NCBI GenBank assembly: GCA_964657565.1
Contig: CAZZVQ010000011.1
Location: 1-64,000 of the forward strand
DNA length: 64,000 nucleotides
DNA from: JAVVHH01 sp964657565
Lineage (GTDB): Bacteria > Pseudomonadota > Alphaproteobacteria > Acetobacterales > Acetobacteraceae
Direction of reading: 5' to 3'
The notes under the pieces were generated by a model. It saw only the letters and a list, made by a program, of their open reading frames with translations, did no database searches and was not told where the DNA came from. Positions 8,673 to 18,167 of the stretch are shown in pieces. The position numbers and the translations under genes were made by a program. The stretch's first letter is position 1. Each line of letters begins with the position of its first letter.

Positions 8673-9755
8673 GTGCCAATATTCGAAGCCACCGCGCAGG
8701 CGCTCACCGCCATTCCCGTCACCAGCTTCGCCACGCTTGGGTTCAAGGAGCGGGGCGATCTGCAACGACTGCTCGCGGCGCGGATCGAGGCGCTGGAGGA
8801 AGGACTGCTCGTGTTGGCGGAGGAGTTCGCCGAGTGGACGGACAGCGCGCGGCGGATCGATCTGCTGTGCCTCGACCGGGAGGCGCGGCTCGTCGTCGTC
8901 GAGCTCAAGCGGGACGAGGAGGGCGGGCACATGGCGCTGCAAGCGCTACGCTACGCCGCCATGGTCTCGGCCATGACCTTCGAGCAGGCGGCCGGCACCC
9001 TGGCGCGGCGCCGCTCCATCGAGCCGGGTGCGGCGCGCGAGGCGATCCTGGCGCATCTTGGCCGGGCCGGGCCGGACGAGGGCGCGTTCGCGCAGGAGAC
9101 GCGGATCATTCTGGCCGCCGCCGATTTCGGTAAGGAGATCACCACCACCGTCCTGTGGCTGCGCACGCGCTACGCGCTGGATATACGCTGCGTCCGGCTG
9201 CGCCCGCATCGAACCGCGGATGGGCGGGTGCTGCTCGACATCCAGACGCTCATCCCGCTGCCGGAGGCGGAGACGTTCCTGACCGGGATCGGCGCCAAAC
9301 AGGCGGCGGAGCAGAAGGAACGCAGCGAGCGCGAGGTGCTGCTCGGGCGCTTTCTGGATACACTCGCCACGCGGGCCGCCGCGAAGACCGATTTGCACAA
9401 GGGGCGCACGCCGGACGCCGGCATGGGCGTGCTCTTCGGGCTTTATCGCAACGGGTTCAGCTTCAACTACGTGGTCGGCAAGGAGCAATCGCGCGTCGAG
9501 TTGCTGATCCAGAGGGATGATGGCGCGGCGCGGATGGCGCAGCTGCGGGAGGCGGCCCCGGCGATCGAAGGCGCGTTCGGCGGGCCATTGGCGTGGCTGG
9601 AGAAAGACGGCGTACGGCAGCGCCGGGTCGCATACGCCTTAGAGGGCGGCTATCGGAGCGACGAGACGTCGTGGCCCGGTCTGCACGATGCCATGATCGA
9701 CGCCATGATCCGCTTGGACGCCGCCATTCGCCCACATTTGCCGGGGCTGCTGTGA
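8673..9755 (+). CDS. DUF4268-type protein with N-terminal PD-(D/E)XK-like nuclease fold
   Basis: This 360-residue protein starts at GTG 8673, 17 nt after hsdS. Residues 55-80 (R-R-I-D-L-L-C-L-D ... L-V-V-V-E-L-K-R) have the D...ExK spacing of PD-(D/E)XK nucleases, with D63, E77 and K79. The C-terminal 150 residues, with aromatic-rich strands (F-G-L-Y-R-N-G-F-S-F-N-Y) and a helix E-T-S-W-P-G-L-H, resemble DUF4268, found beside restriction systems. It overlaps hsdR by GTGA, so it is co-translated. It may be an extra restriction effector or a DNA-end sensor. Its biochemical role is unknown to me. Confidence 0.7.
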   Translation: MPIFEATAQALTAIPVTSFATLGFKERGDLQRLLAARIEALEEGLLVLAEEFAEWTDSARRIDLLCLDREARLVVVELKRDEEGGHMALQALRYAAMVSAMTFEQAAGTLARRRSIEPGAAREAILAHLGRAGPDEGAFAQETRIILAAADFGKEITTTVLWLRTRYALDIRCVRLRPHRTADGRVLLDIQTLIPLPEAETFLTGIGAKQAAEQKERSEREVLLGRFLDTLATRAAAKTDLHKGRTPDAGMGVLFGLYRNGFSFNYVVGKEQSRVELLIQRDDGAARMAQLREAAPAIEGAFGGPLAWLEKDGVRQRRVAYALEGGYRSDETSWPGLHDAMIDAMIRLDAAIRPHLPGLL

Positions 9756-12700
9756 CCGGGCTGCACAAGGAGATCGCGTTCGAGGACGGGATATGCGCGC
9801 ACCTGGCCGCGCATGGCTGGCTGTATGAGCTCGGCGCCGCGCAACGCTTTGACCGCGCGCTCGCCTTGTTCCCCGAGGACTTGGTCGCCTGGGTGCAGGG
9901 GACGCAGCCGGAGGCTTGGGAGGCGCTGCGCCGGACCTATGGCGATGCGGCTTCTTCCACCCTGGCAGAGCGGCTGCGAGCCGCGTTGGACAAGCAGGGC
10001 GTGGTACCGCTGCTGCGCGAGGGGCTGGATGTCGTCGGGCTGAAAGGGCGGATCGCGTTGTGCCAGTTCCGCCCGGCGCTGGGCCGCAACGAGGTGCTGG
10101 AGGCGCGCTATGCCGCCAACCGGCTGCGCGTGCTGCGGCAGGTGCGATACTCCGTGCACGGGGAGGACTGCCTCGACCTCGTGCTGTTGTTGAACGGCAT
10201 TCCAGTGGCGACGGCGGAGCTGAAATCGGACTACACGCAGTCGGTCGGCGATGCGATCGACCAATACAAATTCGATCGGCCGCCGTGCACGCCGGGTCGG
10301 AACGCGCCGGAGCGGTTGCTGAGCTTTCCCGGCGGTGCGGTGGTGCATTTCGCGGTCAGCAACAGCCGGGTCGCGATGTGCACGAAGCTGGCGGGGGCAG
10401 AGAGCGTGTTCCTGCCGTTCGACCGCGGGCACGAGAGCGGCGCCGGAAATCCTCCCAACCCGAGCGGCGCGCCGACGGCCTATTTGTGGGAGGAGGTCTG
10501 GCAGCGGGATAGCTGGCTCGAGATCCTCGGGCGCTACGTCGTGCCGGTGCGGCGCAAGAAGGAGCTGGCGGGGTGGATCTTCCCGCGCTTCCACCAGCTG
10601 GATGCGACGCGCAAGCTGGTAGCGCAAGTGCGGGCGGAGGGGCCGGGGCAGCGCTACCTGATCCAGCACTCGGCCGGGTCGGGCAAGACGAACTCGATCG
10701 CGTGGACGGCGCATTTCCTGGCGGATTTGCACGATGCGGCGGACCGCAAGGTGTTCGACACGGTGCTGGTCGTGTCGGACCGCAAGGTGCTGGACGGGCA
10801 GTTGCGCGAGGCGCTGGAGGCGTTCGAGCGGACGCTGGGGGTGGTGGCGACCATCACGGGGGAGGGGGCGAGCAAGAGCAAGGAGCTGGCGGCCGCGTTG
10901 AGCGGGGGCAAGAAGATCGTGGTCTGCACGATCCAGACCTTCCCGTTTGCCATCGAGGAGATCCGGCGGTTGGCGGCGACGGGCGGCAAACGCTTCGCCG
11001 TGATCGCGGACGAGGCGCATTCGTCGCAGACGGGGGCGACGGCCGGCAAGCTGAAGGCGGCGCTGTCACCGGAGGAGCGGGCGGCGCTGGACGATGGCGG
11101 CGAGATCGACGTGGAGGACCTGCTGGCGGCCGAGATGGCGACGCGGGTGGTCCAGGACGAGCACATCTCCTACGTCGCGTTCACGGCGACGCCGAAGGCC
11201 AAGACGCTGGAGCTGTTCGGCCGACGCCCCGATCCGGGGCAACCTGCCGGGCCGGACAACCTGCCGGCGGCGTTCCACGTCTACGCGATGCGACAGGCGA
11301 TCGAGGAGGGGTTCATCCTCGACGTGCTGCGCAACTACACCGCCTATCGGCAGGCGTTCCGGCTGACGCATGAGGGAAGGGAGATCTCGGAGGCGGAGGT
11401 CGATGCTGATGCCGCGCGCAAGGGCATCATGGGGTGGGTGCGGCTGCATCCGGTCAATATCGCCGCTCGGGTGCGCATCGTGGTGGAGCACTTCCGGCAG
11501 AACGTGGCGCACCTGCTGAACGAGCAAGCGAAGGCGATGGTGGTGACGGCGAGCCGCAAGGAGGCGGTGCGCTGGATGCGGGCGATGTCGGATTACGTGC
11601 GGGAGCGGCACTACGACATCGGGCTGCTCGTCGCGTTTTCCGGCGAGGTGGACGACAAGGAGAGCGGGCCGGAGCCGTTCACCGAGACAAACATGAACCC
11701 GGCACTGCTGGGGCGCGAGATACGGGATGCGTTCGCGACGCCGGAGTTCAGCGTGTTGCTGGTCGCCAACAAGTTCCAGACCGGGTTCGATCAGCCGCTG
11801 CTCTGCGCGATGTATGTGGACCGCAGGCTGGGCGGCATCCAGGCGGTCCAGACCCTGTCGCGGTTGAACCGAGCATATCCGGGCAAGGACACGACTTTCG
11901 TGGTCGATTTCGTCAACGAGGGCGAGGAGATCCTGGCCGCGTTCCGGCAGTATCACACGACCGCCGAGCTTGGCGGCGTCAGTGATCCGAACGTCGTGCT
12001 AGACCTGCGCAACAAGCTGGACGCGCAGCGGTGCTACGACTGGCCGGAAGTAGAGCGGGTTGTGCGAGCCGTGCTGAACCCGAGGGCAAAGCAGGCCGAT
12101 CTAGACGCCGCAATCGGCCCGGTCAGCAACCGGCTGCTGACGCGCTTCAAGCTGGCGCAACAGCAGGCTCGGGCCGAGCCGGAAGGAACTGCTGCGCAGC
12201 AGGACGGCAAGGACGAGACAGAGGCGCTGCTGCTTTTCAAGCGCGACCTCGGCAGCTTCGTCCGCGCCTACGAGTTCCTCGGCCAGATGTTCGACTACGG
12301 GAACACGGACTACGAAAAGCTGTATCTGTTCGCCAAACTTTTGCTGCCGCTCCTGGACTACGGTCGGGAGCGGGACGGCATCGACCTGTCGGCGTTGAAG
12401 CTCACGCATCACCGCATGCGCGAGCTCGGGCAACAGAAGCTAAACCTTGGTGGCGGCGACCCGGCCGAACCATTGACGCCCCTGACCGAAAGCGGGTCCG
12501 GCTCAATCCAGGATAAGCAGAAGCTGCGCTGGGCCGAGATCATCCAGGCGATCAACAAGCTGTTTGAAGGCGACGTCACCGATGGCGACGCCGTCACCTA
12601 CGTCGACAGCGTGATCAAGGGCAAACTGCTGGAATCGCCGATGCTGCGAGACCAAGCTTCCGCCAATACGAAGGAGCAGTTCTCCAACTCGCCGACGCTG

Positions 12701-12859
12701 CAAAGCGAGCTGACCGGCGCCATCATCGACGCAATGGCGGCGCACCAGACGATGAGCACTCAAGCGCTTGGCTCGGAAATCGTCCGCGCCGGGATACTGT
12801 CGGCCTTGATGGGTCCTGGCCTTCTTTGGGAAAGATTGCGCGAGGGGGGAACAGGTTAA
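9752..12859 (+). CDS. hsdR: Type I restriction endonuclease subunit HsdR
   Basis: This 1035-residue protein is the ATP-driven translocase and nuclease of the type I complex. An N-terminal nuclease domain has C-L-D-L-V near 139 and A-E-L-K-S near 156 (D...ExK). Superfamily-2 motor motifs follow: Walker A S-A-G-S-G-K-T near 306, D-E-A-H-S near 419, F-T-A-T-P, and motif V/VI N-K-F-Q-T-G-F-D ... Q-T-L-S-R-L-N-R. A helical C-terminus would dock to HsdM/HsdS. GTG 9752 is chosen because it overlaps the previous stop and the family N-terminus (H-K-E-I-A-F-E) begins there. The gene looks intact although hsdS is interrupted. Cutting needs all three subunits. Confidence 0.9.
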   Translation: MTGLHKEIAFEDGICAHLAAHGWLYELGAAQRFDRALALFPEDLVAWVQGTQPEAWEALRRTYGDAASSTLAERLRAALDKQGVVPLLREGLDVVGLKGRIALCQFRPALGRNEVLEARYAANRLRVLRQVRYSVHGEDCLDLVLLLNGIPVATAELKSDYTQSVGDAIDQYKFDRPPCTPGRNAPERLLSFPGGAVVHFAVSNSRVAMCTKLAGAESVFLPFDRGHESGAGNPPNPSGAPTAYLWEEVWQRDSWLEILGRYVVPVRRKKELAGWIFPRFHQLDATRKLVAQVRAEGPGQRYLIQHSAGSGKTNSIAWTAHFLADLHDAADRKVFDTVLVVSDRKVLDGQLREALEAFERTLGVVATITGEGASKSKELAAALSGGKKIVVCTIQTFPFAIEEIRRLAATGGKRFAVIADEAHSSQTGATAGKLKAALSPEERAALDDGGEIDVEDLLAAEMATRVVQDEHISYVAFTATPKAKTLELFGRRPDPGQPAGPDNLPAAFHVYAMRQAIEEGFILDVLRNYTAYRQAFRLTHEGREISEAEVDADAARKGIMGWVRLHPVNIAARVRIVVEHFRQNVAHLLNEQAKAMVVTASRKEAVRWMRAMSDYVRERHYDIGLLVAFSGEVDDKESGPEPFTETNMNPALLGREIRDAFATPEFSVLLVANKFQTGFDQPLLCAMYVDRRLGGIQAVQTLSRLNRAYPGKDTTFVVDFVNEGEEILAAFRQYHTTAELGGVSDPNVVLDLRNKLDAQRCYDWPEVERVVRAVLNPRAKQADLDAAIGPVSNRLLTRFKLAQQQARAEPEGTAAQQDGKDETEALLLFKRDLGSFVRAYEFLGQMFDYGNTDYEKLYLFAKLLLPLLDYGRERDGIDLSALKLTHHRMRELGQQKLNLGGGDPAEPLTPLTESGSGSIQDKQKLRWAEIIQAINKLFEGDVTDGDAVTYVDSVIKGKLLESPMLRDQASANTKEQFSNSPTLQSELTGAIIDAMAAHQTMSTQALGSEIVRAGILSALMGPGLLWERLREGGTG

Positions 12860-13161
12860 ATTGTTCAAGATGGCCGACAGTGGACAGTTCGGTTCGGAGC
12901 GGTCGATTGCTGAAGCGGACGTCCGGCCAGCGCAGGTAAAGCGGCAGCTTTCGACCCAGCTACAACATCCACGACCTCGCCCGACTGTCGCGGAAGCAGA
13001 CATCGATACGTTTGCTCCGTGGATGGCTTTACGCTCTTCGCCGCCGTCGGGAAGATCTGATAAGGGGCACAGGGCGCCATTCCGTAAGGTAAGTCGACAC
13101 CGCGAATTTCGGCCCTGCACTATTAAGCCTACACTGCCGCAACTGGCAGCGATGGGAACGC
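12860..13161. other. Intergenic region between convergent genes
   Basis: This 302-base gap lies between the 3' ends of hsdR and the large helix-turn-helix gene. Short open frames on both strands lack ribosome-binding sites and family resemblance. I see no clear terminator, repeat or RNA gene. Confidence 0.5.
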
Positions 13162-16100
13162 CTATCGCAGCCGCCTTCTGATCCCTGCTTCCGTGTCGTG
13201 GTGCGTAGCTTCGTGTTCGTAGGTTTTGGCCATGCTCGTATGCACCGAAGCGACGAACGGATGAGAGTATTGCAGCGCCCGTGCGCCTCTGCGGTATTTC
13301 TCGGCAAGGTCGCGTTCCTGCCCGCCGCCTTCGCCGCGCGAATGGACACCTCGAGAGTTGTACAGGCCGGTGTGAGCGCCGCGGCCCAAGGCTTCGGTCT
13401 GGATTTCCTCCATGACCTCCCGCACAGGCTCACACGGCCAGATACCGTCCGTTCCCTCTGGCGCTCCGGCGAACAGCTTGCCGAGGCATACGTCAGCGAT
13501 GTCGCCCCTGCTAAGTTCCGCGCACGTCTCGCGAACTGACGTCACCCACTTAAGGAGGCGCTCGGCCTGCAACTCGCCGAGATCATCGTGACCAGGAATG
13601 CGGTCAATCGCTTCAAGGAGTTTGTAGCCGCGCCCCGCGAGGTGTTGGACGTCCTCTGCGGGCGTCTTCCATTCCGGCGGGTCCTCGCCACCATCCTTGC
13701 GCCGATACATCCACACAATGGCCTGCGTGAAGAGCGAGGGATTTGCCTCTGTGTATCTTTCAAGGTTGGGGATGCCGTAGCCTTCACGGCGTCCGCCCGG
13801 ATGAGAGAGAGCGTCGATATAGGCGAATTCGAGCCGCGCCTTCTCTTCGAGAGTCACTTCATTCGACTTGTCGAGGCGCGAAAACGCCTGTTCGACATGA
13901 TAGTGCTCCAGTTGGTAGGTGCCTTCCTTGTCCCTGCCGCCTTCCGCCATCTTGGTAAGCAGCTTGTGGAGCAAGGTTGAAGGGATCACATCCGTCTTGT
14001 GGCGGATGCTGGCGAAGGCCGCGCGGGGACGCTCCGCCGCCAATAGGCGCTCTACGGCTTCGCTGCTCTCATCGTTCGACTCGTGAATCCAGTCTGGAGC
14101 AACGCCCTCCCAATAGGCTTGGCGGCTGGCTTCATCGAGCTTGTCGACCATGAGCCACGTGCTGCGGCGGAACGGGGCCAGCAAGAGGAGGTCAGCGAAC
14201 GCGGCTTCCGGAAGCTTCTTCTTCAACTGCCGCAAGATGCGCTCGCGCTTCGCGTCGTCGGGGAGCGACCGCAAAGCGCCAAGAACAAGGTTCCTCCGCG
14301 GCCACGGGCCGTTATCGTCCGGTTGCGGCAACGCCCGGATGGTGAAATCTACGAGCGCCGCCTCGTCCAAAATCTCCCTCGCCATCAACCAGCCGACCTG
14401 CACGGCCGCCTTTCCCATCTCTGCGAGCTGGATCACGCCGTCAACGCCCTGCGCGTCGAGCACTTCACGCAATGCCGCGGCGCGTTTGGCCGAAGTGCGC
14501 TCCTCCCGCTTGCGAAAATCCATCTCGTCGTCGCCGTAGATGTCGTCGGCAGATTCATCCACCCACGCCTCGCGAAACAGCCACTCGTGCTTGTGCAGCA
14601 GGTCGGTCGGCTCAAGCATCGCATAGGCTGCGGTCGCTTCGGCGGACAGCACCGCTACGCCAGCTTCCCGCGCCTTCTTTGCCCGCCGCGCGGCGCGGCG
14701 TGACAAGGTCGCCACCCGAATGCGCTCGCGGACAACCGCCTTGTCAGCATCGCTCGCCGTCGCCGCCCAATCTGCGACTAGCTTCCAGACTTTGGCTTGG
14801 TAGTCATCGGGGAGGTCGCGTAGGTGCTCGACGAGATCGCTGAGCATCCGGCCCGTGTGCGCCTTCCACCCGAGCGCCATATCAGCCATCTCGCGCATGA
14901 AATCGACAACCGGCTTCCATGTCGGAAAGGGCTCGCCGAACCCGTAGCCATCGGGGCGCCATCTCGGCTTGTGGCTGTAGTGACCGACCCCGTGGCCGCT
15001 GTCGATTTGCGCGATGCAGACTTTCCAGGCGACGCTTGGATGTGACTTGGCAAGGAGCTTCATTACCGCAAGCCGGGCCTCATGGCTCGCCGCCGTTTGT
15101 GGCATCCAGACCCGGAAGATCGACAGCAATGAGCTGATCGGGGTGTTGCCCCAATTGTCCTTGATCTCCACCTCCGCCAGCCTGGCCAGCACACGCGCGG
15201 CGCGCGGCAGCGTTGCCGGATTCCACGCCAAGCCCTCCAACGCCCACAACAGTCCACTTCGCGGGCAACTCCCGAACGCGCCCGTATCCGCAGGTCGCAT
15301 CAAGCCGATCATGGCGGGGTTGGCGGTCTTGAGGTCGCCTTCGAGAATAGACAGGAACTCGTCCGGCGCGACTTCGGCGTAGGTCGGCAAGTCGCGGTCG
15401 CTGGCTTCCAGCGTTCGCGTCGTCAACGGCGTCAGCAGATCGCGGACAAGTCGCGCCGCTTCGGCCTCGCAGTCAGTCCCAAGGCCCGCCTTGAAGAGGT
15501 GGTTGCCGTGGACGGCGAGCAGAACCAGCGTTTCAGAAATCCCTTCGCGCAAGGCGGGCGAAAACTCGCGCGTCTTGCCGCGCATAGCCGCCGCCCATCG
15601 CTCATCTTCGGGCAAATCCAATGCCGGGTCGTCTTCGCCCAGCACCATCCGCGCTATAGAGAAAAAGCGCTGCAGGTCTTCGCGGGTGACGGCGCCAGCA
15701 CCGGCGTAGAGGGCGTCGATCTTTGAAATGAGCCCTCGGAAGGTGCCAATCGACCAGATGGGCGGATCATTCAGCGCAGCGAGGCGTTGACACTCCTTTT
15801 CGAGGGCCTCGTATGGCGTGTCGTTTGCGAGCAGCGATAGCGCGAGTTGATCCGCGTCCCGTCGCGAATCCCAAACACCGACGAACAGGAACGGCACCAA
15901 GCTGACGGACGCCTTCGCGTCCGACGCCCACGCCGGCGTCCTTACAGCAGGAACGGTGGAAAGCCTTCGGCGCAGCACCGTTACGGATCGCCCTGACTCG
16001 TCCGCGTATTTTGAGACGTCATCACGGTCGAGGCTCATTGCCTCAAGGCCAACGCGAAAAGCTTCATGACTCAGCGGCTCAAGAACAACGTGCGGTGAGG

Positions 16101-17277
16101 CATTGGCAACATTGCGGGGGTAGACGACTATGGTTTGGAGCGTGGTGGCCAGCGGCCCCATCTCGCGCTCAACGTCGCGGTTGGTTGTGACGGCGATGAA
16201 GCCCGGCTTGCCCTGTGCGAGGCGGTGAAGAACACCCGGCTTGTCGAAGGTAAGAACTCGGTCGCGGTAGCCCGCAAGCTCATCGCCTCCTTCATCGCTG
16301 AGTAGCTGCGCCAAGAACGCGAGCCCTTCTTCGGCAGAGTCCGCGGCGATGATCGTGGGCGATTCCGGCGCGCCTTTCAGCCGGGAAGTCATCGTACGTT
16401 TTGCGGCGTCGATTGCAGATTTGAAGAGAGCGCCGGAGAGCTTCGGCTGGGCGACATCCGCAAAGTCAGCCCAACACTGGTCGAGCGAGCGCACCCCCTC
16501 CGATGGCGCCTGCGTCTCGTTGGCGAACCATGCCTGGCCAGGATGGGATTGCTCCAGCCACTGCTCAAGGTCGCTGGCGTCGTAGGCCCGTACATCCTTC
16601 CACTGGCCCGCAGCTTTTTTGTCCGCCACCCATTCCGCTCTACCGGCCCACCGACGCGGCGTGACGAACACGAACGTCATCTGGTCGCGGTCGGCCTTCG
16701 TGGTGGCGGTGACGCTTTTCGCGAAATCGCCGTCCGCCTTGCCCTTGATGTTCTTGTCGACGCCGAACTCCCACCCCGAGCTTCCTTCGGGAATCCACGG
16801 CGTCCCTTCGTCGGCTTCCACCTGGCCGTCCCACCCGGGACGCATGGCGTCGTCGTTACCGGGGAAATCGACCTTCCGCAGACCCATGCCGGTCGAGTGA
16901 ATCAATGTGCGGAGGAAGACGCTGAGGCGGACGCGAGCGCTGACGTTCAGCGTCGCCCACGCTTCAATGTCGTTCCCCTTGAACGACAGGAAGGGCGGCA
17001 CAAACGCCTTGCTAGTCGCCCCGGCACCTTTGCGCTTCGCGTGCGCCGCATCATAAGCGGCCTGCATATCGAGAAGCTTCTGCGCCGGAATGCCGAAGGC
17101 GCGCTCGACCCGCGCTGCCATGTCGGGTGTCGTAGACACCTTCCCATTCAGGAAGTTGGAGGTGCCCGGTCGGCTGATCCCAAGCAGCTTAGCGGCGTCC
17201 GTCACGGACATGCTTTTGGGCGTGAGGGCGACGTCGCGAACGTGCTGGCCGGGATGGACGGGGGCGGATTTCGTCAT
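13162..17277 (-). CDS. Giant protein with N-terminal HigA-like HTH, putative defence gene
   Basis: This protein has 1371 residues. Residues 8-75 (H-P-G-Q-H-V-R-D, then D-A-A-K-L-L-G-I-S-R ... N-F-L-N-G-K) form an HTH like those of HigA antitoxins. Residues 145-245 carry G-W-D-G, then S-G-W-E-F-G-V-D-K and T-F-V-F-V-T-P-R, a layout seen in some PD-(D/E)XK-like restriction modules. From about 290 a region with strands such as T-I-I-A-A-D-S and F-I-A-V-T-T-N-R resembles STAND-type NTPases, but I find no intact P-loop. The remaining 800 residues are mostly helical repeats. ATG 17277 is chosen because a promoter places transcription start at about this codon; GTG 17298 is the alternative. It sits beside a type I system in an integrated island, which suggests defence. 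No named system is recognised. Confidence 0.65.
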   Translation of the reverse strand: MTKSAPVHPGQHVRDVALTPKSMSVTDAAKLLGISRPGTSNFLNGKVSTTPDMAARVERAFGIPAQKLLDMQAAYDAAHAKRKGAGATSKAFVPPFLSFKGNDIEAWATLNVSARVRLSVFLRTLIHSTGMGLRKVDFPGNDDAMRPGWDGQVEADEGTPWIPEGSSGWEFGVDKNIKGKADGDFAKSVTATTKADRDQMTFVFVTPRRWAGRAEWVADKKAAGQWKDVRAYDASDLEQWLEQSHPGQAWFANETQAPSEGVRSLDQCWADFADVAQPKLSGALFKSAIDAAKRTMTSRLKGAPESPTIIAADSAEEGLAFLAQLLSDEGGDELAGYRDRVLTFDKPGVLHRLAQGKPGFIAVTTNRDVEREMGPLATTLQTIVVYPRNVANASPHVVLEPLSHEAFRVGLEAMSLDRDDVSKYADESGRSVTVLRRRLSTVPAVRTPAWASDAKASVSLVPFLFVGVWDSRRDADQLALSLLANDTPYEALEKECQRLAALNDPPIWSIGTFRGLISKIDALYAGAGAVTREDLQRFFSIARMVLGEDDPALDLPEDERWAAAMRGKTREFSPALREGISETLVLLAVHGNHLFKAGLGTDCEAEAARLVRDLLTPLTTRTLEASDRDLPTYAEVAPDEFLSILEGDLKTANPAMIGLMRPADTGAFGSCPRSGLLWALEGLAWNPATLPRAARVLARLAEVEIKDNWGNTPISSLLSIFRVWMPQTAASHEARLAVMKLLAKSHPSVAWKVCIAQIDSGHGVGHYSHKPRWRPDGYGFGEPFPTWKPVVDFMREMADMALGWKAHTGRMLSDLVEHLRDLPDDYQAKVWKLVADWAATASDADKAVVRERIRVATLSRRAARRAKKAREAGVAVLSAEATAAYAMLEPTDLLHKHEWLFREAWVDESADDIYGDDEMDFRKREERTSAKRAAALREVLDAQGVDGVIQLAEMGKAAVQVGWLMAREILDEAALVDFTIRALPQPDDNGPWPRRNLVLGALRSLPDDAKRERILRQLKKKLPEAAFADLLLLAPFRRSTWLMVDKLDEASRQAYWEGVAPDWIHESNDESSEAVERLLAAERPRAAFASIRHKTDVIPSTLLHKLLTKMAEGGRDKEGTYQLEHYHVEQAFSRLDKSNEVTLEEKARLEFAYIDALSHPGGRREGYGIPNLERYTEANPSLFTQAIVWMYRRKDGGEDPPEWKTPAEDVQHLAGRGYKLLEAIDRIPGHDDLGELQAERLLKWVTSVRETCAELSRGDIADVCLGKLFAGAPEGTDGIWPCEPVREVMEEIQTEALGRGAHTGLYNSRGVHSRGEGGGQERDLAEKYRRGARALQYSHPFVASVHTSMAKTYEHEATHHDTEAGIRRRLR

Positions 17278-17286
17278 GATAGCGTC

Positions 17287-17315
17287 ATCATATCGCACTG
17301 TAAGGTGTAAGGCAA
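17287..17315 (-). promoter_or_regulatory. Sigma-70-type promoter giving a near-leaderless transcript
   Basis: On the minus strand TTGCCT (17310-17315) is followed after exactly 17 nt by TATGAT (17287-17292). Start of transcription would fall only a few bases before ATG 17277. The spacer holds a direct repeat, CTTACAcCTTACA, placed where the HTH protein could bind and repress its own gene. Autoregulation is inference. Confidence 0.55.
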
Positions 17316-17610
17316 CACCAAACAGTGTTCGAGTTTGTTCTGGGCTAACGCCGCGCTGGGCGACGCTGCGGAATCGCGGGTAGCGCTCGGTCGGCGAGTT
17401 TTAAATCGATGACGAACATTTAGTGGCCGTCGCCTGTAGAGCGGCGCTGACGTGGGAGCCGAGACCGGGCCAAAACCCGCTATATGACCGCGCCCGACGT
17501 TCCCTATTGGGCAAAGTAGACAGCGCGGCCTGGTTTAGTGACCACCTGCGGATCTGTTGCGACCAGGTCAGCAAAGGATTGGCGCCAGGTTCAAGTCTCG
17601 GTGCGCTCTG
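17316..17610. other. Intergenic, no gene seen
   Basis: About 295 bases between the promoter of the large HTH gene and the right attachment repeat. I see no supported reading frame. Just before the repeat, caggttcaag resembles a T-arm, but the tRNA fold cannot be completed. Confidence 0.4.
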
Positions 17611-17625
17611 GTCCCCGCAACCACC
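17611..17625. repeat. Right attachment-site copy (15-bp direct repeat)
   Basis: An exact second copy of gtccccgcaaccacc from the tRNA 3' end at 29-43. It marks the far edge of the 17.6-kb island. It is followed immediately by sequence homologous to that following the left copy, so this junction probably derives from a second, older integration at the same tRNA. Confidence 0.7.
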
Positions 17626-17790
17626 AAAACTTGACTCGCATACACAACGCCCGCCGACACCGGCGAGCGCTTGCTATTGAACGGCGCACCTAACTTCAGC
17701 GCCACTGCCAAATCGCCGTAAAGCTCGATCCTATGCCGGTTAGGCGCAGCCGATTCGGCACCAGCACGTACGCAGACGCTCGGCTGTCGC
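17626..17790 (-). pseudogene. Decayed C-terminal tail of a second serine recombinase
   Basis: This block aligns base by base with 44-190, the 3' end of the intact recombinase, sharing blocks such as ccggcgagcgc, cttcagcgc and aaagctcgat. On the minus strand it still translates in frame as R-H-R-I-E-L-Y-G-D-L-A-V-A-L-K-L-G, against R-H-Q-I-E-L-Y-G-D-M-A-V-A-L-K-L-G in the intact gene. The similarity fades upstream, and nothing of the catalytic domain remains. It is a relic of a related, not identical, element in tandem at the same tRNA. Confidence 0.75.
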
Positions 17791-17844
17791 TGCGGCGGGC
17801 CACTTACCCACAGCGGCTACACCACCTCTGGGACGCGGCCCCTG

Positions 17845-18165
17845 CTAATGACTGATCATCCAGGGCCGTGCCTCGGGAAACGATTTAACCCCGACTGCTT
17901 CCGCCACGCGTTTGCCGGCCGGGCGGCAGCACCCACACGACGCTGCATGGCGGCTCGATCGTGTCGGAGCGCTAGCGCTGCGCTCGTTCGTCGCATGCGC
18001 GCGCCGCACGCTTCCCTCCATGCCAGCGAAAGCGGGCGCGGAGAGTATCGCTCGCGGCGCCTCGTTCCCACATTGGGTGCAGGGAGCAGGTTCGGCATAG
18101 GCCGACATCGGGCGCGTCGCGGCAAATGGGCCGCAACCGTCGCAAAGATACTCGTAGACCGGCAT
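17845..18165 (-). CDS. fmdB: FmdB-family zinc-ribbon protein
   Basis: This 106-residue protein begins M-P-V-Y-E-Y-L-C-D-G-C-G, the hallmark of FmdB, with a second Cys pair C-T-Q-C about 17 residues on, together forming a zinc ribbon. The C-terminal half is Arg/Ala rich with further Cys (C-G-C-C). FmdB proteins accompany formamidase and have been proposed as regulators of the amide operon. The gene begins 2 nt after the fmdA stop and is the last gene of the urt-fmd operon. Open sequence continues upstream inside fmdA but has no family match, so ATG 18165 is used. It ends close to the island remnant, so island insertion spared the operon end. Confidence 0.85.
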   Translation of the reverse strand: MPVYEYLCDGCGPFAATRPMSAYAEPAPCTQCGNEAPRAILSAPAFAGMEGSVRRAHATNERSASAPTRSSRHAASCGCCRPAGKRVAEAVGVKSFPEARPWMISH

Positions 18166-18167
18166 GG

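Noticed and set aside
17500..17625. A second tRNA gene
   Set aside because: Only the acceptor end and a T-arm-like piece are present; no cloverleaf can be formed.
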